From assembly GCF_024399335.1 (NCBI RefSeq), contig NZ_CP075339.1, positions 1,426,001 through 1,490,000 of the forward strand: DNA of 64,000 nucleotides. The letters are read 5' to 3'. This DNA is from Leucobacter aridicollis (GTDB lineage: Bacteria > Actinomycetota > Actinomycetes > Actinomycetales > Microbacteriaceae). The translations under genes were made by a program, and so were the position numbers. This document shows, one piece after another, positions 43,558 to 53,898 of this stretch; the first letter of the stretch is position 1; each line of letters starts with the position of its first letter. Below the pieces are notes generated by a model. The model was given only the letters and a program-made list of their open reading frames with translations, had not been told where the DNA came from and ran no database searches.

Positions 43558-45078
43558 ATGGACTTCATCGGTGCCCAGCCCACGCTCGATCTCACCTACT
43601 CCGACGTCTTTCTCGTACCGCGCCGCTCGGCGGTCGGCAGCCGCCTTGCGGTGGACCTCGCGCCGACTGACGGGACGCCCGCGACGATCCCGCTGGTCTC
43701 CGCGAACATGAACTCGGTGACAGGCCCCAGGCTCGCGGCCGTGCTCGCCCGCCGAGGCGGTCTCGGCGTCCTGCCCCAGGACATGTCTGAGAGCGGGCTC
43801 ACCGACGCCATCGCCTGGGTGAAGGCGCAGCCGGTCGGATTCGACACCCCGATCGTGCTCGGCCCAGAGCAGACCGCGGCCGACGCGCTCCGCCAGGTGC
43901 CTGCGGCTGAGGGGCAGGTCGTTGTTGTCGTCGAAGGCGGCGCGGCGTATGCGGGCGCCCTGCCTGGCGGCTCCGAACCGGGCCAGACGTTCCCAGCAGG
44001 CCGCGTACTCGGTGTCCTCGCCGCAACCCGGCTCGCCGAGCTGCCGGGGGATGCGAAGCTCGGCGATCTCGCCTCCGGCCGCGTCCCAGTCCTGGATCTT
44101 GGGGAGCTCGGCGACGCTGCGCGTGACCCGCGCGCCATGTTCGACGCTGTCGACGACGCGCTCAGCGACAGCGGAGCCGAAGCCGTGATAATCGCTGACG
44201 GCGGTATGGTGCGCGGCACGCTTTCGCGCCGGTCGGCGCTGCGCGCATCGATTTACAGGCCCGCACTCGATGCGAGCGGACGGCTCGCGGTCGCTGTCGC
44301 CGTCGGAATCAACGGCGACCCGGCAGCGCGCGCACAAACTCTGGCCGCCGCAGGCGCCGACGTGCTCGTCGTCGATACCGCGCACGGCCACCAGGAGGGC
44401 ATGATCCGGGCGCTCAGGGCAATCTCCGCCCTCCGGCTCGGCCTCCCGATTGTCGCTGGCAACATCGTGACGGCAGACGGCGTCACCGATCTTGTGGGGG
44501 CGGGCGCCACGATCCTGAAAGTGGGCGTCGGGCCAGGCGCGATGTGCACGACCCGCATGATGACCGCAGTGGGTCGCCCGCAGTTCTCGGCCGTGCTCGA
44601 AACGGCGCAGGCGGCGCGCGAACTCGGAGCCCACGTGTGGGCCGATGGCGGGGTTCGCTACCCGCGCGACGTCGCGCTCGCGCTCGCGGCAGGCGCAGGA
44701 TCGGTGATGATCGGCTCGTGGTTTGCCGGGACTGCTGAGTCGCCCGGGGAGCTCCTCGCCGACGCTAACGGCAGGCAATACAAGGAATCGTGGGGCATGG
44801 CCTCCACGAAGGCAGTGCAGGGCAGGTTTTCGAAGCTGGACGCGTTCGAGCGCGCGCGAAAGGAGCTCTTCGCGGAAGGCATTTCCTCGTCAAAGATCTA
44901 TCTCGACCCGCAGCGCCCGAGTGTCGAGGATCTCGTCGACATGATCACGTCAGGCGTGCGTTCGTCGTTCACCTACGCGGGTGCAGCGTCGCTCACCGAC
45001 TTCCACGTGAACGCGCGCGTCGGGCTGCAGTCGGCCGCCGGTTACGAAGAGGGAAAGGCGCTGCCAGTCTCCTGGTAA
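43558..45078 (+). CDS. guaB1: GuaB1-family IMP dehydrogenase-related protein (GMP reductase candidate)
   Basis: 506 residues. IMPDH/GMPR barrel with the catalytic loop GVGPGAMCTTRMMTAVGRPQ (Cys nucleophile). Between ~90 and 215 lies the CBS-type insertion. VPRRSAVGSRLAVDLAP is found at the N-terminus where IMPDHs have LLVP. Actinobacterial GuaB1 proteins have been reported as GMP reductases (recovering IMP from GMP) rather than biosynthetic IMPDHs; assignment here is by family. Leaderless ATG at 43558. Confidence 0.82.
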   Translation: MDFIGAQPTLDLTYSDVFLVPRRSAVGSRLAVDLAPTDGTPATIPLVSANMNSVTGPRLAAVLARRGGLGVLPQDMSESGLTDAIAWVKAQPVGFDTPIVLGPEQTAADALRQVPAAEGQVVVVVEGGAAYAGALPGGSEPGQTFPAGRVLGVLAATRLAELPGDAKLGDLASGRVPVLDLGELGDAARDPRAMFDAVDDALSDSGAEAVIIADGGMVRGTLSRRSALRASIYRPALDASGRLAVAVAVGINGDPAARAQTLAAAGADVLVVDTAHGHQEGMIRALRAISALRLGLPIVAGNIVTADGVTDLVGAGATILKVGVGPGAMCTTRMMTAVGRPQFSAVLETAQAARELGAHVWADGGVRYPRDVALALAAGAGSVMIGSWFAGTAESPGELLADANGRQYKESWGMASTKAVQGRFSKLDAFERARKELFAEGISSSKIYLDPQRPSVEDLVDMITSGVRSSFTYAGAASLTDFHVNARVGLQSAAGYEEGKALPVSW

Positions 45079-45105
45079 CGTTCCCGCGGGCGCATGCCTG
45101 TTCAC

Positions 45106-45111
45106 TAGACT
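45106..45111 (+). promoter_or_regulatory. -10 element for thrC
   Basis: TAGACT, ~27 nt before GTG 45139. The predicted short 5' UTR contains TTAGGAG (45128-45134). No good -35. Confidence 0.4.
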
Positions 45112-45138
45112 GTGAAGCTGCAACGGTTAGGAGCTTTG

Positions 45139-46566
45139 GTGGAATACATCTCGACCCGCGGCGGGATGGCCCCCGCACCCTTTAGCGCGACGCTGCTCGA
45201 AGGGCTTGCGACCGACGGCGGCCTCGCCGTTCCTGAAACGATGCCCGAGATTACGCTCGAGCGCATTGAGACCTGGCGCTCGTTGAACTACGCAGAGCTC
45301 GCAACCGAGATCCTCAGCTTCTTCGCGACAGATATTCCGGGGCCGGACCTTGCAGCGATGTGCGAGCGCGCATACCGCGAGGAGAGCTTCTCTCCAGGGA
45401 TCGTGCCGCTCACACCCATCAGCGACTCGATCACGCTGCTTGGCCTCTCTGAGGGGCCCACGCTTGCGTTCAAAGACATGGCGATGCAGTTCCTTGGGCA
45501 GTCGCTCGAGTACGTGCTACGCAAGACGGGTCGCACGCTGAACATCGTCGGCGCGACCTCGGGTGATACCGGGTCGGCGGCTGAGTACGCGCTCCGTGGC
45601 AAGGAAGGCGTATCGGTGTTTATGCTGTCGCCGCAGGGGCGCATGAGCGACTTCCAGCGCGCGCAGATGTACTCGCTCGACGACGCGAACATTCACAACA
45701 TCGCCGTCGAGGGCGTCTTCGACGACTGCCAGAACTTGGTGAAGGCAGTCGCCGGCGACCTCGACTTCAAACGCGAGTACAGCGTCGGCGCTGTGAACTC
45801 GATCAACCTCGGACGAATCTCGGCTCAGGTCGTGTATTACTTCTGGGCGTGGCTCCGCGCGAGCGACTCGCTCAGCGCAGACGAGCGCGAGACGTTCAAG
45901 ATCTCGGTCACTGTGCCATCGGGTAACTTCGGCAACATCCTCGCCGGGCACTACGCTCGCGAGATGGGTGCCCCGATCCGTCGCCTGGTGCTCGCGGCGA
46001 ACGAGAACAATGTGCTCGATGATTTCTTCAAGACTGGAATCTACGCGCCGCGGACCTCGGCTGAGACGCATCTCACGTCGAGCCCCTCGATGGACATCTC
46101 GAAGGCGTCAAACCTTGAGCGATTCATCTTCGACCTGCTCGGGCGCGATCCCGAGCGCCTGAACGCCGCGTGGCGCGAGCTTGACGAGACCGGCAAGATC
46201 GACCTGAGTGCCGAGCTGCCCCGCTTCGTCGGGGAGTTTGGTATTCAGAGCGGCACGAGCACCCACGCCGACCGAGTCGCCACGATTCGCTCGGTGCGCG
46301 AGGAGAGCGGTGTGACGATCGACCCGCACACTGCCGATGGTGTGAAGGTCGCCCGCGAGCGGCTCGAGCCCGGCGTTCCGATGATCGTGCTTGAGACCGC
46401 GAAACCCGAGAAGTTCCCCGAGATCGTTCGCGAGGCAACTGGGGAGTCGCCCGGCCTGCCCGCCGGTCTCGAGGGGCTCCTTGACCTGCCGCAGCACGTC
46501 GTGAAGATGGCTGACGATGAGGCGACGCTGCGCGCGTTCATCGCGGAGAGGGCACTCCGCGCGTAG
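45139..46566 (+). CDS. thrC: Threonine synthase
   Basis: 475 residues using GTG 45139 (TTAGGAG upstream); a GTG at 45112 lies too close to the -10. Begins MEYISTRGGMAPAPFSATLLEGLATDGGLAVP, typical of the long fungal/bacterial form. PLP lysine lies in LAFKDMAMQF; NIVGATSGDTGSAAEYALRGK follows. Converts O-phosphohomoserine to threonine. Other threonine genes are not nearby. Confidence 0.92.
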   Translation: MEYISTRGGMAPAPFSATLLEGLATDGGLAVPETMPEITLERIETWRSLNYAELATEILSFFATDIPGPDLAAMCERAYREESFSPGIVPLTPISDSITLLGLSEGPTLAFKDMAMQFLGQSLEYVLRKTGRTLNIVGATSGDTGSAAEYALRGKEGVSVFMLSPQGRMSDFQRAQMYSLDDANIHNIAVEGVFDDCQNLVKAVAGDLDFKREYSVGAVNSINLGRISAQVVYYFWAWLRASDSLSADERETFKISVTVPSGNFGNILAGHYAREMGAPIRRLVLAANENNVLDDFFKTGIYAPRTSAETHLTSSPSMDISKASNLERFIFDLLGRDPERLNAAWRELDETGKIDLSAELPRFVGEFGIQSGTSTHADRVATIRSVREESGVTIDPHTADGVKVARERLEPGVPMIVLETAKPEKFPEIVREATGESPGLPAGLEGLLDLPQHVVKMADDEATLRAFIAERALRA

Positions 46567-46604
46567 ACTCCTCACACATGGTCGATGACTAGGAGGGGTA
46601 TCCA

Positions 46605-47807
46605 GTGTTCGGACGCCGCACAGAGCAAGTACTCACACGACGCATTGTCGAGTTGGAGCGACGGAGTGGGATTCGCGTGCCCTCCGAGGGCTCAAGCGAG
46701 ACATCGGGCCCTGATGCTGACTCGCGCGAGGCGAGGTCTCGCGCGGGCGGCGCCTGGGGTGACAGCTTCGGGCTGATCGCCACGCGGTCGCTGCAGATCA
46801 TCATCGTGCTCGTGCTGACCGCGGCCGTCATCGTAGGGCTGCGGACGCTGAGCACAGTCTTCATTCCGATCCTGCTCGCGCTCATCCTGGCGAGCACGTT
46901 CGCCCCAGTGATGCGACGGCTGAGGGCGCACAAGCTGCCGTCGGCGCTCGCGACGGTTGCCGTGCTGCTCGGCATCCTGCTCATGCTCACCGGAGTGGGC
47001 TGGCTCATTGTGTGGGCGGTCCAAGACGAGTGGGACGAACTCGCTGAGCAGGCGCAAAGCGGGTTTGAGCAGGTCGTTGCGTGGGTACAGACGCTTCCGT
47101 TCGCGCCGAGCTCCGAACAGATCTCTGAGTGGCAGGACACTGTCATCGACTTCGTCACGAGCTCTCAATTCGGCTCGGGCGCGCTCGCGGGCGTCGGGGC
47201 GATCACGGGCTTCGTCACCGGGCTCGTGCTCATGATTGTCGTGCTGTTCTTCTTCCTGAAAGACGGCCCGCAGATCTGGCAGTTCCTGCTCAGGCCGTTC
47301 CGCGGTGAGGCGCTCGCGCGGGCCGAGCGGGCCGGCGACAAGACAGTCTCGACGCTGGGATCCTACGTTCGTGGCACCGCCGCAGTCGCGGCCGTCGACG
47401 CGATCGGGATCGGGATCGGACTCGTCATCCTTGGCGTCCCGCTTGCGCTTCCACTCGCAGCCCTCGTATTCATCCTCGCCTTCATCCCGATCGTCGGTGC
47501 GACTGTTGCGGGCATCCTCGCAGCTCTCGTCGCTCTCGTCGCGAACGGACCCATCAGTGCAGTGCTCGTGGTCGGCGTCGTCGTTCTTGTCAACCAGCTC
47601 GAGGGCAACTTCCTGCAGCCCGTGCTCATGGGGCGAGCGCTGAAGCTGCATTCGCTCGTCATCCTGCTTGCCCTGACAATCGGCACCGTACTCAGCGGAG
47701 TGCTCGGTGCGGTTCTCGCTGTGCCGATCGCCGCAGTCGCCTGGGGCATCATTCAGGTGTGGGATGGCCCGAACCTGCCCGCGCGGCCGTTCCGCCCGAG
47801 GGAGTAG
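46605..47807 (+). CDS. AI-2E family transporter (UPF0118 membrane protein)
   Basis: 400 residues, GTG 46605 after AGGAGGGG. A soluble ~45-residue N-terminus is followed by about eight hydrophobic segments with the typical family layout: paired helices, an amphipathic region (~125-170), FFFLKDGPQIW, and the C-terminal IPIVGATVAGILAALVALVANGP...NQLEGNFLQPVLMGR. Some homologues export AI-2 or antiport Na+; the substrate is unknown here. 38 bp after thrC; separate function likely. Confidence 0.85.
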   Translation: MFGRRTEQVLTRRIVELERRSGIRVPSEGSSETSGPDADSREARSRAGGAWGDSFGLIATRSLQIIIVLVLTAAVIVGLRTLSTVFIPILLALILASTFAPVMRRLRAHKLPSALATVAVLLGILLMLTGVGWLIVWAVQDEWDELAEQAQSGFEQVVAWVQTLPFAPSSEQISEWQDTVIDFVTSSQFGSGALAGVGAITGFVTGLVLMIVVLFFFLKDGPQIWQFLLRPFRGEALARAERAGDKTVSTLGSYVRGTAAVAAVDAIGIGIGLVILGVPLALPLAALVFILAFIPIVGATVAGILAALVALVANGPISAVLVVGVVVLVNQLEGNFLQPVLMGRALKLHSLVILLALTIGTVLSGVLGAVLAVPIAAVAWGIIQVWDGPNLPARPFRPRE

Positions 47808-47883
47808 CGCAGTCGCGCTGCACGCGTATCTGCGGGCAGCGACGGCGCAACACGCGCGGGTGCACCGGTTTTGGGGGCTCGAT

Positions 47884-47913
47884 TTGCGCAGTCGGTAGTG
47901 ACGTGGGAATATA
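47884..47913 (+). promoter_or_regulatory. Putative tRNA promoter
   Basis: TTGCGC (47884-47889), 18-bp spacer and AATATA (47908-47913) lie ~50 bp before the tRNA, in the 153-bp gap after the AI-2E-family gene. Confidence 0.4.
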
Positions 47914-47960
47914 TATGAGTTGTCAGCGACGGCCTAGGCCAGAAAGAGACAACAGCGTCC

Positions 47961-48033
47961 GGCCCCATCGTATAGCGGCCTAGTACGCCGCCCTCTCACG
48001 GCGGTAACGCGGGTTCGAATCCCGCTGGGGTCA
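47961..48033 (+). tRNA. tRNA-Glu (anticodon CTC)
   Basis: 73 nt. Acceptor GGCCCCA pairs with TGGGGTC; anticodon arm CCGCC-CTCTCAC-GGCGG gives anticodon CTC; T arm GCGGG-TTCGAAT-CCCGC. CCA is not encoded (CCG follows the discriminator A). Confidence 0.95.
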
Positions 48034-48040
48034 CCGGATA

Positions 48041-48070
48041 AGAAAGCCTCACCTTCGGGTGAGGCTTTCT
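48041..48070 (+). terminator. Terminator after tRNA-Glu
   Basis: Stem AGAAAGCCTCACC with TTCG tetraloop and a T-rich 3' flank, 8 bp after the tRNA. Confidence 0.85.
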
Positions 48071-48091
48071 TCGTTTGTGCGCAGCGCCTGC

Positions 48092-48119
48092 TTGGGGGAG
48101 AACCCCTCGGGAGTATGCT
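48092..48119 (+). promoter_or_regulatory. Promoter for leuB
   Basis: TTGGGG (48092-48097), 16-bp spacer, TATGCT (48114-48119). A ~30-nt leader with GAGGAG precedes the GTG at 48156. Confidence 0.45.
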
Positions 48120-48155
48120 TGAACCACCATTTCAACGCACAACGAGGAGCACGTA

Positions 48156-49217
48156 GTGACCCGCACGATCAAGCTTGCAGTGATTCCAGGCGACGGTATT
48201 GGTCCGGAGGTGATCGAGCAGGCGAACCGCGTGATTGACGCGGTCGTGGCTGGTGGCGACATTACGATCGAGCGTACAGAGTTTCAGCTCGGGGCCGAGC
48301 GTTTCCTTGAGACTGGCGATACGCTTCCCGAGATCGAACAGGCGGCGATTGCGAGCCATGACGCGATCCTTTTCGGTGCAGTTGGCGGCGTGCCAGGCGA
48401 TGAGCGGCTCCGCTCCGCGAACATCGAGCGCGGCCTGCTGCTGAAGCTGCGCTTCGATTTCGAGCACTACGCGAACGTGCGGCCCTGCGTGCTGTTCCCT
48501 GGGGTCGAGTCGACGCTCGCGAACCCCGGCACCGTCGACTTCGTCGTCGTGCGCGAGGGCACGGAGGGGCCGTACGTTGGCAATGGCGGGCGTCTGCGCC
48601 CAGGTACGCCGGCTGAGGTCGCGACCGAGGTGTCAGTGAACACGGCGTTCGGCGTCGAACGTGTCGTGCGCTACGCCTTCGAGACTGCAATGGCGCGCCC
48701 GCGCAAGAAGCTGACCTGGGTGCACAAGACCAACGTGCTCGTGCACGCAGGCGCAACCTGGCAGGGCGTCGTTGAGGCCGTGCGCGCGGAGTACCCCGAA
48801 ATCGCCGTAGACTACATGCACGTCGATGCGGCAACAATCCACATGGTGCAAAACCCAGCACAGTTCGACGTAATTGTCACTGACAACCTCTTCGGTGACA
48901 TCCTCACAGACCTTGCAGGCGCCATCGGTGGCGGCATCGGTCTCGCGGCGTCTGGCAACATCAACCCGGACGGAACCTTCCCGAGCATGTTCGAGCCTGT
49001 GCACGGCTCAGCGCCAGACATCGCCGGGCAGCAGAAGGCCGACCCGACGGCGGCGATCCTCTCGGCGGGGCTCATGCTCGATCACCTCGGGCTTGACGCA
49101 GAGGCAGAACGCCTGCGAGCGGCCGTCCGCGCGGATCGCGCGGCTGCCGGCGGCGCAACCCGCTCAACGACCGAGGTTGGCGACGCGATCATTTCGCAGA
49201 TCCCGGCCCGCGCCTGA
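48156..49217 (+). CDS. leuB: 3-isopropylmalate dehydrogenase
   Basis: 353 residues, GTG 48156. [14 protein letters not shown] at the N-terminus; [66 protein letters not shown] contains catalytic Lys and the metal-binding Asp residues; [20 protein letters not shown] near the C-terminus binds NAD. Third step of leucine synthesis. Followed at 61 bp by the branched-chain aminotransferase gene. Confidence 0.92.
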   Translation: MTRTIKLAVIPGDGIGPEVIEQANRVIDAVVAGGDITIERTEFQLGAERFLETGDTLPEIEQAAIASHDAILFGAVGGVPGDERLRSANIERGLLLKLRFDFEHYANVRPCVLFPGVESTLANPGTVDFVVVREGTEGPYVGNGGRLRPGTPAEVATEVSVNTAFGVERVVRYAFETAMARPRKKLTWVHKTNVLVHAGATWQGVVEAVRAEYPEIAVDYMHVDAATIHMVQNPAQFDVIVTDNLFGDILTDLAGAIGGGIGLAASGNINPDGTFPSMFEPVHGSAPDIAGQQKADPTAAILSAGLMLDHLGLDAEAERLRAAVRADRAAAGGATRSTTEVGDAIISQIPARA

Positions 49218-49278
49218 CCCGCTCTCTCGGCTCGCGCCGAACCACTCACACGTTCCACACCGACCCGAAAGGCGTGTC

Positions 49279-50382
49279 ATGACTGACTCAACCTTCACCC
49301 TCACCGAGGCCGAGCGCCTCCCCGCAGCCGAACGCGACGCGATCCTCGCAAACCCTGGCTTCGGCGACCATTTCACCGACCACATGATCTCGATCATCTG
49401 GACGAAGGACGCGGGCTGGCACGACGCACAGGTGCTGCCGTATGGACCGATCGCCATGGATCCGGCCTCGTCCGTGCTGCACTACGGGCAGGAGATCTTC
49501 GAGGGTATGAAGGCGTACCGTCGCGCCGACGACTCGATCGTGATCTTCCGCCCCGAAGAGAACGCCCGCCGACTCAACGAGTCTGCAGTGCGCCTCGCAC
49601 TCCCGGAGCTTCCCGTCGAGCTGTTCGTTGAGGCAACGAAGCGCCTCGTTGAGATCGACTCGGAGTGGGTGCCGCGCGGCGCCGACCAGTCGCTCTACCT
49701 TCGCCCGTTCATGATCGCCGACGAGAGCTTCCTCGGCGTTCGCGCGGCGCAGCGAGCCCGCTTCATGGTCATCGCGAGCCCAGCTGGGCCGTACTTCACA
49801 GGCGGCGTGAAGCCTGTCTCGATCTGGCTGTCGCAGGACTTCGCACGCGCAGGCAATGGTGGCACCGGCGCCGCGAAGTGCGGCGGCAACTACGCTGCGT
49901 CGTTGCTCCCGCAGAACGTGGCAGCCGAGAACGGGTGCCAGCAGGTGCTCTTCACCGACGCAGGCAACCCCGACGTCATCGACGAGCTCGGCGGCATGAA
50001 CCTCTTCCTCGTGCGTAACGACAAGACGCTGCTCACGCCCGCGCTGAACGGGAACATCTTGCCGGGTATCACCCGCAAGAGCCTCATTCAGCTCGCGAAG
50101 GATCGCGGCTACGCGGTCGAGGAGCGCGCCGTGACCGTGACCGAGTGGCGCGACGGCGTCGCCGACGGTTCGATCGTCGAGGCGTTCGCTTGCGGAACCG
50201 CGGCGGTCATCACCCCGATCGGGCAGCTCAAGTCGCCCGACTTCACAATCGACTTCGGCGATGCCGCGCCGGGCGAGTTCACGCTGTCGCTGCGCGAGGA
50301 GCTCACCGGGATCCAGTACGGCACCCACGAGGATCGCCACGGCTGGCTCACCGAGATCCCGACAGCCAGCGTCGCCGCCTAA
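49279..50382 (+). CDS. ilvE: Branched-chain amino acid aminotransferase
   Basis: 367 residues, ATG 49279 with AAAGG upstream. Class IV PLP aminotransferase: [18 protein letters not shown] lysine in [34 protein letters not shown], and phosphate-binding [10 protein letters not shown]. Final amination in Leu/Ile/Val synthesis; its placement after leuB fits. 10 bp before the FAH-family gene. Confidence 0.92.
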   Translation: MTDSTFTLTEAERLPAAERDAILANPGFGDHFTDHMISIIWTKDAGWHDAQVLPYGPIAMDPASSVLHYGQEIFEGMKAYRRADDSIVIFRPEENARRLNESAVRLALPELPVELFVEATKRLVEIDSEWVPRGADQSLYLRPFMIADESFLGVRAAQRARFMVIASPAGPYFTGGVKPVSIWLSQDFARAGNGGTGAAKCGGNYAASLLPQNVAAENGCQQVLFTDAGNPDVIDELGGMNLFLVRNDKTLLTPALNGNILPGITRKSLIQLAKDRGYAVEERAVTVTEWRDGVADGSIVEAFACGTAAVITPIGQLKSPDFTIDFGDAAPGEFTLSLREELTGIQYGTHEDRHGWLTEIPTASVAA

Positions 50383-50392
50383 AGGAGTAGCA

Positions 50393-51181
50393 GTGAAGAT
50401 CGCTCGATTTGAGGCTGACGGCGAGATCTCGTTCGGCATTCTCGACCCCGCGGAGGACGGCAACGGCGTCGAGCTCGTGGAGCTCGTCGGTGACCCCATC
50501 GTCGCGGGCTACGATACGACAGGCAAGCGGTTCCGGTTTGAGGACGTGCGACTGCTCGCCCCCGTCATCCCGCGCTCGAAGATCGTGTGCGTTGGCAAGA
50601 ACTATGCCGACCACATCGAAGAGATGAAGGACGTCACCGGTGGCGGGGCGCCCGCAGAGCCGCTCCTGTTCTTGAAGCCGAACACCTCGGTGATTGGCCC
50701 GGGCGGAACTATCGTGCGCCCCGCGATCTCGGATCGCGTCGAACACGAGGGCGAACTCGCCATGGTGATCGGTGCGGTCGCGAAAGACGTCCCTGAGGAT
50801 CGTGCGCTTGAGTACGTCTTCGGGTTCACCTGCGCGAACGACGTCTCGGCCCGCGACATTCAGATCGCCGACGGCCAGTGGACCCGTGGCAAGGGGTTCG
50901 ACACGTTCTGTCCGCTCGGGCCTGTCATCGAGACGGATCCCGACCTCGCCGACGCGCGGGTGACGACGCGCGTCAACGGAGAGACGCGGCAGGACGGCAA
51001 GACGTCACAGCTGATCTTCTCGCTCGCCCGCATCGTGGCGCACGCGTCGCAAGCCTTCACCCTGCTGCCGGGCGACGTGATTCTCACTGGCACTCCCGCC
51101 GGCGTCGGGCCGCTCGAGGCAGGCGACGTCGTTGAGGTTGAGGTCGAGGGGATCGGTATTCTGCGCAACACCGTCGCGTAG
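50393..51181 (+). CDS. Fumarylacetoacetate hydrolase family protein
   Basis: 262 residues, GTG 50393 with AAAGGAG. C-terminal FAH domain: [27 protein letters not shown] (metal-binding glutamates), [40 protein letters not shown]. Members act as oxaloacetate decarboxylases, acylpyruvate hydrolases or aromatic meta-cleavage enzymes; the operon with ilvE suggests work on a 2-oxo acid, but the reaction is open. Confidence 0.85.
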   Translation: MKIARFEADGEISFGILDPAEDGNGVELVELVGDPIVAGYDTTGKRFRFEDVRLLAPVIPRSKIVCVGKNYADHIEEMKDVTGGGAPAEPLLFLKPNTSVIGPGGTIVRPAISDRVEHEGELAMVIGAVAKDVPEDRALEYVFGFTCANDVSARDIQIADGQWTRGKGFDTFCPLGPVIETDPDLADARVTTRVNGETRQDGKTSQLIFSLARIVAHASQAFTLLPGDVILTGTPAGVGPLEAGDVVEVEVEGIGILRNTVA

Positions 51182-51208
51182 TACACGGGCTGCCTAGGCT
51201 TCCTGCGT

Positions 51209-51241
51209 GCTGAGTCCCTCGCCGAAAGCGGGGGACTCAGC
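51209..51241 (+). terminator. Terminator after the leuB-ilvE-FAH operon
   Basis: GCTGAGTCCC (51209-51218) pairs with 51232-51241, extended inward by GC pairs; no U tract. The rest of the 205-bp gap up to rlmN shows no gene. Confidence 0.65.
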
Positions 51242-51386
51242 CGTATGCGCCACGTCGACATCGTTCGCGATGCCAGCAGGAATGCTCGTCACTCGATCAT
51301 CCTGGCAGCACGGGAGCGTCCCCGTGCGGGCCCAATCGCGGTCACTCAGCGCGGCATCGGCTCAGAGGTGAGACAATAGGAGCACG

Positions 51387-52691
51387 ATGGATCCGAACAA
51401 GCTCAACCACACACCGCCCACCGGCGAGTCCAAGCTCATCAAGACTCGCCCGAATACGGGTGGTCTCGCGCGGCGCCCCCAGGTGCGGCCGAAGACTGAG
51501 GGTTGGACGCAGCTCACGAATCCCGACGGGCGCCCGACGCTGCAGTTCGCGTCCCCGCGCGTCAAGCAGCCCGCAACGCACCTCGCCGACATGACGCTCG
51601 CGGAGCGCGAAGCGAAGGTCGTCGAGATGGGGCTGCCGAAGTTCCGCGCCAAGCAGCTGTCGGTGCACTACTTCGAGCACAGGACCACGTCGCCCGAAGA
51701 AATGACTGACCTCCCGAAGGACCGCCGCGAGGAGCTTGCTGAAGCATTCTTCCCGCCGCTGCTCAGCGAAGTCAAGAAGCTCGTGACCGACGACGGCAAC
51801 ACTGTTAAGTTCCTCTGGCGCCTGTTCGACGGTGCGCTTGTTGAGTCTGTGCTGATGAGATACCCGGGCCGGATTACGCTGTGTGTTTCGAGCCAGTGTG
51901 GCTGCGGCATGAATTGCCCCTTCTGCGCGACAGGTCAGGCCGGCCTTACTCGCAACATGTCGACTGCTGAGATCCTCGACCAGGTCGTTCAGGCGAACCG
52001 TTTCATTGCCGAGGGCGGGCTTGGTCACAAGCGCCGCGCTGGAAACGGTGCGGAGCCCGAACGCGTGAACAACATCGTGTTCATGGGCATGGGGGAGCCG
52101 CTTGCCAACTACAAGCGCGTTATGAACGCGGTGCGCCGCATGGTCGCGCCATCACCGGAGGGCCTCGGTATGAGCGCCCGCGGCATTACGGTCTCGACGG
52201 TCGGGCTCGCTCCGGCGATCCGAAAGCTCGCGGATGAGGATATCCCGGTGACGTTCGCCCTCTCGCTGCATGCGCCCGACGACAAGCTTCGCGATGAGCT
52301 CATCCCGGTCAACAGTCGGTGGAAGGTCGACGAGGTGCTCGACGCTGCCTACGCCTACTACGAAAAGACCGGGCGCAGGGTGTCCATCGAGTACGCACTC
52401 ATCAAGGACATGAACGACCACGCGTGGCGAGCCGACCTGCTCGCTGACCGCCTGAACCAGCGAGGCCGCGGCTGGGTGCATGTGAACCCGATCCCGCTCA
52501 ACCCGACCCCGGGCTCCATCTGGACCTCCTCAACGAAAGAGGTCACCCGTGAGTTCGTCGACAGGCTCAACGCGGCAGGGGTCGTCACGACGCTGCGCGA
52601 CACCCGCGGCAAGGAAATCGACGGGGCATGCGGTCAGCTTGTTGCGACGGAGCAGGACCGCGAGGACGCTGAGGCCTTCGCAAACGCGTAG
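51387..52691 (+). CDS. rlmN: Dual-specificity rRNA/tRNA adenine C2-methyltransferase
   Basis: 434 residues, ATG 51387 with TAGGAG. Radical-SAM cluster Cys in [10 protein letters not shown] (CxxxCxxC), [20 protein letters not shown], and the C-terminal methyl-accepting Cys in GACGQL. About 50-60 residues longer at the N-terminus than E. coli RlmN. Methylates A2503 of 23S rRNA and A37 of some tRNAs. Confidence 0.93.
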   Translation: MDPNKLNHTPPTGESKLIKTRPNTGGLARRPQVRPKTEGWTQLTNPDGRPTLQFASPRVKQPATHLADMTLAEREAKVVEMGLPKFRAKQLSVHYFEHRTTSPEEMTDLPKDRREELAEAFFPPLLSEVKKLVTDDGNTVKFLWRLFDGALVESVLMRYPGRITLCVSSQCGCGMNCPFCATGQAGLTRNMSTAEILDQVVQANRFIAEGGLGHKRRAGNGAEPERVNNIVFMGMGEPLANYKRVMNAVRRMVAPSPEGLGMSARGITVSTVGLAPAIRKLADEDIPVTFALSLHAPDDKLRDELIPVNSRWKVDEVLDAAYAYYEKTGRRVSIEYALIKDMNDHAWRADLLADRLNQRGRGWVHVNPIPLNPTPGSIWTSSTKEVTREFVDRLNAAGVVTTLRDTRGKEIDGACGQLVATEQDREDAEAFANA

Positions 52692-52715
52692 CCCGTTTCT
52701 GGCTCGCGCGGTTCA

Positions 52716-52746
52716 CCCAGCTCGGCCGAATCGGCGGCCAGCTGGG
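52716..52746. terminator. Hairpin between convergent rlmN and PLP-enzyme genes
   Basis: CCCAGCT, single bulged C, GGCCG; loop; CGGCC, AGCTGGG. Twelve pairs with one bulge. Confidence 0.65.
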
Positions 52747-52748
52747 CC

Positions 52749-53816
52749 CTACCGACCGAGCGCCCGCGCGAGCAGATCCACGTCGTCGGGCGTGTTCCAG
52801 AGGTGAAACGATACGCGAGCGTTCCCGGCCCGCCCGGAGGCGACGAGCCCGGCTGCCTGCATTGCGGCGAGGTCCGCGCCCTCGGGGTCCGGCCACGTGA
52901 CGATCGCTGAGTTTCCTGCCGGAAGCCCGAGTACCTCTCGAGCTGAGTTCGCGAGGGCAACTGCGTGGTCGTGCACCGCTCTGGCGTCGAGCGCTGCGAA
53001 CAGCTTCAGCGCTTCCTCGGTGCCTGCGATGAGCGGCCACAAGGGCGAGAGGTCGAACCTGCCTGTGCCCGCGGAGAGTGGGGTGTTGCCTGCGTAGCAG
53101 GAGCTCCACACGTCGTCGGCCGAGCACCAGCCTGCCGCGAGCGGGGTGAGCGTGTCGTCGAGGCCCTCTCGAACCGTGAGAAACGCGGTGCCACGCGGTG
53201 AGCACAGCCACTTGTATGCGTGGCAGACGGTGTAGTCGAAGTCTGCAGCGCCAACGGGGAGCCAGCCGAGCGACTGGGTGAGGTCGACGCATGTCTGCGC
53301 TCCAACTGCAGCGGCCGCCTCGACGATCGCCGCGTGGTCAGCGACCTCGCCCGTGGCCGACTGGACGAGCGAGAACGCAACGAGTGACGTCGCGGGTGTG
53401 ATCGCTTCAGCGAGCGAGGCAGCGGGAGCGTACCGAACGGTGACGCCTCGCGACGCGAGCTGTTCGAATGGATGCGTGAGGGATGCGAAGTCGCCTGTCG
53501 GGCAGAGCACTTCGCCGCCATCAGGGACTCCCGTCGCGACGACGGACACGAGTTGCGAGACCTGCGATCCAAGTGCCACCCGTGAAGCTGGGACTCCGGC
53601 GAGCCCCGCATACAGCCCTCGCACTCGCTCGGCCGCGGCCCCGATCGCGCGGGCGTCGAGCGCTCCCTTCGACCAGTCGTCGTAGAACGCGTGGCCAGCA
53701 CGCACCGTTTCGAGTGGGGGGAGCCCGCCTGTGCACGCCGAGAGGTAGCCGCTCGTTGGCGGGAAGTAGCTCGCAAAGTCGCGCGGCTGGGAATGCGGTG
53801 CCGGTGAGGGGATCAT
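52749..53816 (-). CDS. Class V aminotransferase-fold PLP enzyme (kynureninase/cysteine-desulfurase-like)
   Basis: 355 residues. Fold-type I PLP enzyme: TSGYLSACTGGLPPLETV at the N-terminus, CVDLTQSLGWLPV (Asp to PLP ring), and Schiff-base lysine in YTVCHAYKWLCSPRG, the kynureninase-like HAYKWL form. Leaderless: TAGCCT (53829-53824) ends 7 nt before ATG 53816. Divergent from a LysR gene across a 26-bp inverted repeat. The reaction is not assignable; lyase or desulfurase activity is as likely as transamination. Confidence 0.82.
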   Translation of the reverse strand: MIPSPAPHSQPRDFASYFPPTSGYLSACTGGLPPLETVRAGHAFYDDWSKGALDARAIGAAAERVRGLYAGLAGVPASRVALGSQVSQLVSVVATGVPDGGEVLCPTGDFASLTHPFEQLASRGVTVRYAPAASLAEAITPATSLVAFSLVQSATGEVADHAAIVEAAAAVGAQTCVDLTQSLGWLPVGAADFDYTVCHAYKWLCSPRGTAFLTVREGLDDTLTPLAAGWCSADDVWSSCYAGNTPLSAGTGRFDLSPLWPLIAGTEEALKLFAALDARAVHDHAVALANSAREVLGLPAGNSAIVTWPDPEGADLAAMQAAGLVASGRAGNARVSFHLWNTPDDVDLLARALGR

Positions 53817-53842
53817 ACGGATCAGGCTATGACGCGACAAAA

Positions 53843-53868
53843 CATAAGAATAGAGAATGATTCTTATG
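53843..53868. promoter_or_regulatory. 26-bp inverted repeat between PLP enzyme and lysR
   Basis: CATAAGAAT (53843-53851), 8-bp spacer, ATTCTTATG (53860-53868), in an otherwise GC-rich region. A LysR-type operator candidate lying upstream of both leaderless promoters (TAGCCT on the complement, TATAGT at 53887-53892). Confidence 0.6.
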
Positions 53869-53898
53869 AAAGACTTGCGTCTGGGTTATAGTGGTGCT

